The notes beneath the pieces are model-generated. The model did not search any database, was not told where the DNA came from, and saw only the letters and a list, made by a program, of their open reading frames with translations. A stretch of DNA of 64,000 bases from VRUE01 sp963728045 (GTDB lineage: Bacteria; Actinomycetota; Thermoleophilia; Solirubrobacterales; 70-9), in contig CAVSIE010000002.1 of assembly GCA_963728045.1 (NCBI GenBank), positions 496,001 to 560,000 of the forward strand. Reading direction: 5' to 3'. The position numbers and the translations under genes are program-made. This document shows, piece after piece, positions 60,457 through 64,000 of this stretch. The first letter of the stretch is position 1; the number at the start of each line of letters is the position of its first letter.

Positions 60457-61725
60457 CGCCTCGATCGTCGCGGTCTCGATGCCGCAGATGGGCGATCTCG
60501 GTCGCCGAGGGGACGATCCTCGAGTGGCGCAAGCGCCCGGGCGACTGGGTCGAGGCCGACGAGACGATCTGCGACGTCAGCACCGACAAGGTCGACGTCG
60601 AGATCCCCTCCCCGGCCTCCGGCCGCCTCGAGCGGATCCTGGTCGAGCCCGGCGAGACGGTCTCGGTGGGCACGCTGCTCGCCGAGCTCGACACCGCCGC
60701 CGCGGCCGGCGAGGCGCATCCGGAGGAGTCGCACTCGGAGGAGTCGGCAGAGACCCATCCCGAGGAGGCGCCGGAGGTCGACCGCTCGCAGGTTCTACTC
60801 GCCGGTCGTGCGCAGGATCGCCGCGGAGCACGGGGTCGACCTCGAGCAGGTCGAGGGCAGCGGCGTCGGCGGGCGGGTGCGCAAGGCGGACCTGATGGCC
60901 TTCCTCGAGGACGGCAGGGCGAAGGAGGAGCGCGGCGAGCCGGAGGTGCATGAGGCGCGGCCGCTGCACACCGAGTCGCCCTACCGGCCCGAGCCGCAGC
61001 CGGTCGCCTCGGCGGAGGACCTGACCGGCCCCACCCGGCGCGAGCAGATGTCGCCGATGCGGGAGCAGATCGCGCGCCACATGCTCGACAGCCGCCGCAG
61101 CCTCGGCGCACTGCACGACGATCGTCGAGGTCGACTTCTCGCGCGTCGCCCGCCGGCGCCAGGAGCTGCGCGAGACGATGGCTCGCCGCGGCGTCAACCT
61201 CACCTACCTCGCCTTCGTCGCCCGGGAGGCCGTCGCGGCCCTGGAGCGGCACCCGGTCCTCAACGCCTCGATCGACGGCGAGGAGATCGTCTACCACGAC
61301 CAGGTCAACCTCGGCATCGCCGTCGCGCTCGAGAACGGCTTGATCGTGCCCGTGATCCGCCAGGCGCGAGCGGCTCAGCCTCGAGGGCCTGGCGGCTGCG
61401 ATCGGCGACCTCGCGACCCGCGCGCGCGAGAAGCGGCTGCAGCCCGACGACGTGCAGGGCGGGACGTTCACGATCACCAACCCGGGCCAGTTCGGGGCGG
61501 TGCTCGCGACGCCGATCATCAACCAGCCCCAGGTCGCGATCCTCGACCTGGAGGCGATCGTCAAGCGGCCGGTCGTCGTCGAGCGCGACGGCGACGAGGC
61601 GATCGCGATCCGCCCGATGTCCTACCTCTGCATGTCCTGGGACCACCGGGCGCTCGACGGCGCCGAGGCGGCCCGCTTCCTCGCCGAGATGAAGGAGCGC
61701 CCTGGAAGAAGGGGGGCCGGCGTGA
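60437..61725 (+). pseudogene. Dihydrolipoamide acyltransferase E2, about five frameshifts
   Basis: The reconstructed protein has about 425 residues. A lipoyl domain has the lipoylated lysine in VSTDKVDVEIPSPASG, then a Glu/His-rich linker (EESHSEESAETHPEE). A peripheral-subunit-binding domain follows (YSPVVRRIAAEHGVDLEQVEGSGVGGRVRKADL). The catalytic domain ends in TFTITNPGQFGAVLATPIINQPQVAILDLE and SWDHRALDGAEAARFL, with the active histidine. Breaks lie near 60494, 60795, 61110, 61370 and 61702. The first, fourth and last are single inserted G or C. No E3 gene follows. Confidence 0.85.
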
Positions 61726-62800
61726 GCGTCCTCCGACGCACGACTGACGGCGATGGCCTCCGGCTACGAGGATCTGCGGATCGTCTCCGGGCCCCGCAGC
61801 GGCGCCGACGATCGCGATCGCCGTTCATTCCACCGCCCTCGGCCCGGCGCTCGGCGGCGCGCGGATGTGGCACTACGAGTCCGCCGCGGACGGCGTCGAG
61901 GACGCCCTGCGGCTGGCGCGGGCGATGACCTACAAGGCGGCCGCCGCCGGGCTCGACCTCGGCGGCGGCAAGGGCGTGATCTGCGCTCCGACGCGTGAGC
62001 GGCCCGAGGGCGAGCTGCGCCGGCGGATGCTGCTCGACTTCGGCGACGCGGTCGAGTCGCTCGCGGGCCGCTACGTGACCGCCGAGGACGTCGGCACCGG
62101 CGCCGCCGACATGGTCACGATCGCCGAGCGGACCGCCCACGTGGTCGGCCTGCCGGCCGAGCGCGGCGGTCGCGGCGACCCGAGCCCGCTGACCGCGCGA
62201 GGGGTGCTCGGCGGCGATCCGCGCCTGCCTCGAGCATCGCTTCGGCGATGCCTCGCTGTCCGGTGTCCGGGTCTGCGTGGTCGGCGTCGGCAGCGTCGGC
62301 GGCCGGCTGGCGCGAATGCTGGCCGGCGCCGGCGCGGAGCTCACGATCTCCGACATCGACCCCGCGCGCAGGGCCGCTCGCCGAGGAGCTCGGGGCGACA
62401 TGGGTCGATCCGGAGGAGGCGATCGCGGCCGATTGCGACGTCCTCGCCCCCTGCGCTCTCGGCGGGGCGATCGACGCGGCCACGATTCCGCGGCTTCGCT
62501 GCCAGATCGTCTGCGGGGCCGCGAACAACGTGCTCGCCGACGAGCGCCTGGCGGGCGCCGTCGCGGCAGCGCGGCATCCTCCTCGCCCCTGACTTCATCG
62601 CCAACGCCGGCGGCCTGATCAACGTCTACGCCGAGCTGCGCGACCTGGACGACGAAGTCGTCCTGCGCCTCGTCGACGGGATCGGCCCGACGATGCGCCG
62701 AATCCTCGAAGTGGCCGACCGCAAGGGAATCACCCCGCTGGCCGCAGCCCAGGAGCAGGCGCTGGAGCGGCTCCAAGCAACGACGGCCGCAGCCGCCTAG
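61722..62800 (+). pseudogene. Leucine/valine (Glu/Leu/Phe/Val) dehydrogenase, about four frameshifts
   Basis: The reconstructed sequence of about 350 residues has GYEDLRIVSGPRSG, AIAVHSTALGPALGGARMW, the catalytic lysine in MTYKAAAAGLDLGGGKGVI, and TAEDVGTGAADM. The NAD site is VCVVGVGSVGGRLARML, and FIANAGGLINVYAEL follows late. It deaminates branched-chain amino acids to 2-oxo acids, the substrates of the complex upstream. Breaks at 61804, about 62210, 62373 and 62575 each look like one inserted G. Start GTG 61722 overlaps the E2 stop; ATG 61753 is an alternative. Confidence 0.8.
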
Positions 62801-62807
62801 TTCTCGG

Positions 62808-63776
62808 CTACGCATTGCCGCAGTAGCCGCAGCGAGGCGTGCCCACTCGGCGATCTTTCTGGCAGCTTGAGCAGCTGGCGATCACTGCTCGTCCGCACCC
62901 CTCGCAGTGCGGCTTGTCGCGAAGGGGGAACCCGCAAAAAGGACACTCTCCACGACGAACCCGCCGTGCCGGAACTCGTTTCGCCAGGAAACGCTGCAGG
63001 GCGACGAAGGCGGCCAGCGTCAGGGCTATTCCCACGATCGAGATCGCCAGAGGCCCGACCTCGGCGAACTCGATGTAGTTGTCGGTGTAGTCCGCGGCCA
63101 TGACGGCGGCGAGAACCGCGGTGGCCCCAATCCAGGCGAGCGCGGCGGGGAGATAGCGAGAGCTCCGAGACCGAAGGCGGATGAGCAGCCAGTAGGCGGC
63201 CGCGAGCATCAGGATCAGCAAAGCCAGGCGCAGGAGGAAGACGATCCGGTCGTGCCGGGCGCGGTCCTCGTCTGCATTCTCAGCGGCACGCTGTCGCAGC
63301 TCGGTCAGCCGTTCCTGTGCCTCCACCGCACTCGGGCGAGTCCGCATCTCAACCCTGACGGCGCCCCCCAGCTCTCTCGATGCTGACGCGAGCCTGGCTT
63401 GAGCGGACTCATACTCCGTTCGCAGCGCAGCCGGCGGTTCGTCGGCGTCCAATGCCGTTCGGTAGGCCTCGCGGCGGAGCTCCAACTGGCGAGTGGCCGC
63501 CCGCCGCTCCCGCCGAGCCCTTTCGACCGAGCTGATCGCCTGCCGGTGCTTCTGAATCGCCGAGAATTCGGCGGGGTCGATGAGCCTCCGGTCTGGCACG
63601 TAGGAGGTCGGGTCGCTCTTGGAGACCTCGTCGAGCTTGACGTAACTCCAAACGGCGCCGATCGCGATGAAGACAGCGAGGACGAGAGCAAGGATCTTCT
63701 CGGCGGTGCTCGTCTCGATCTCCCCGTCCCCCACCCGGCTACCTGCTGGTCGAAATCGGCTGCCGCTCTCGCTCAT
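62808..63776 (-). CDS. Membrane protein with coiled coil and C-terminal zinc ribbons
   Basis: The protein has 322 residues: one N-terminal transmembrane helix (KILALVLAVFIAIGAVWSYV), an extracytoplasmic coiled coil (about 75-175), three more helices, and a cytoplasmic tail with CxxC-type ribbons (CPFCGFPL, CEGCGRAV, CSSCQ, CGYC). The zinc ribbons suggest binding to nucleic acid or protein. I do not recognise the family. The ATG overlaps the stop of the HTH gene (ATGA), so a DNA-binding regulator and this membrane protein are co-expressed. Confidence 0.7.
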   Translation of the reverse strand: MSESGSRFRPAGSRVGDGEIETSTAEKILALVLAVFIAIGAVWSYVKLDEVSKSDPTSYVPDRRLIDPAEFSAIQKHRQAISSVERARRERRAATRQLELRREAYRTALDADEPPAALRTEYESAQARLASASRELGGAVRVEMRTRPSAVEAQERLTELRQRAAENADEDRARHDRIVFLLRLALLILMLAAAYWLLIRLRSRSSRYLPAALAWIGATAVLAAVMAADYTDNYIEFAEVGPLAISIVGIALTLAAFVALQRFLAKRVPARRVRRGECPFCGFPLRDKPHCEGCGRAVIASCSSCQKDRRVGTPRCGYCGNA

Positions 63777-64000
63777 CCTGTCTCTCCTCTTTTGCCGCCG
63801 TCGGGCGGGTTCGTTTTGGGGCGAAGCTCGATCATCAGCTCGCAGTCGAGGGCTGCGGCAATGCGCGCAAGGGTGTCGATCCGGGGCGGCCGCGCCCCCC
63901 GCTCCACCCGGGCGATTGCGGATTGCGTCGTTCCACAGAGCTCAGCCAGTTCACGTTGGGAGACGCCCCAGGCTTTCCGCCTCTCCGCGACTCGCTCCGC
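63773..64000 (-). CDS. XRE-type HTH protein, antitoxin-like (5' end beyond window)
   Basis: The open frame runs from the right edge to TGA at 63775-63773, giving 75 residues. It contains a Cro/C1 helix-turn-helix (RKAWGVSQRELAELCGTTQSAIARVERGARPPRIDTLARIAAALDCEL). The ending ELMIELRPK is typical of HigA/HipB-type or phage-like repressors. The N-terminus lies outside the window. It overlaps the start of the zinc-ribbon membrane protein by four bases. Confidence 0.75.
   Translation of the reverse strand, partial: AERVAERRKAWGVSQRELAELCGTTQSAIARVERGARPPRIDTLARIAAALDCELMIELRPKTNPPDGGKRGETG

Overview
The window is a GC-rich chromosomal segment, roughly two thirds or more G+C by eye. Its gene style points to an actinobacterium of the Thermoleophilia/Solirubrobacterales type. 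The signs are a SigB/SigF-type partner-switching system, ECF42 sigma plus YCII, secreted DUF11/RTX, PKD and beta-propeller proteins, deazaflavin-type nitroreductase relatives and many FAD monooxygenase-like enzymes. That assignment is an inference from gene content. I see no insertion sequence, prophage, CRISPR array or rRNA. Genes are densely packed, often with 4-bp stop/start overlaps.

Layout. 0-7 kb: a PAS and MBL-fold pair, a small ppGpp-hydrolase-like HD protein, a methylthioadenosine/purine salvage pair (phosphorylase plus deaminase) and a MarR/MFS operon with its operator. 6.8-7.2 kb: the only large gene-free gap. It holds a class II tRNA-like cloverleaf with a valine anticodon, followed by a structured RNA with a terminator, ahead of an ion channel gene. 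8-20 kb: acetyl-CoA synthetase, a persulfide dioxygenase-rhodanese, a peptidoglycan hydrolase, two cupredoxins and a Tat-type multicopper oxidase, an SpoU methyltransferase and an acyl-CoA carboxylase subunit.

20-25 kb: a general-stress module. It has a sigma factor, an anti-sigma kinase with a degenerate second domain, two STAS antagonists and a GAF-SpoIIE phosphatase, beside a ferritin-like operon. Promoters of the form GGTTT-15 bp-GGGTA precede the sigma gene itself and two other genes, so the sigma factor probably controls itself and part of this neighbourhood. 25-27 kb: PII, ammonium transporter and a CutA relative that has lost its middle. 27-44 kb: an ABC exporter, secreted beta-propeller proteins, a short-chain dehydrogenase, a 5'-3' exonuclease next to a two-domain LigD, a Baeyer-Villiger-type monooxygenase, a serine hydrolase and an aldehyde dehydrogenase. 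44.8-48.2 kb: aminotransferase, glycosyltransferase, ketoisomerase and acetyltransferase for a 3-acetamido-3,6-dideoxyhexose. 48-58 kb: methyltransferase, flavin-linked reductases, ECF42/YCII, AI-2E family protein, glutathione transferase and a TetR regulator with twin operators. 58.4-62.8 kb: a branched-chain 2-oxo acid dehydrogenase operon (E1 alpha, E1 beta, E2) with a leucine/valine dehydrogenase. The window ends in a zinc-ribbon membrane protein and a truncated HTH antitoxin-like gene.

A caution on quality. At least ten genes, grouped at 3.8-6.4, 8.5-9.9, 12.1-12.5, 54-55.9 and 58.8-62.6 kb, are broken by single-base frameshifts. The expected family sequence usually reappears when one inserted G or C is ignored. 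I treat these as real genes carrying probable sequencing indels and mark them as frameshifted.
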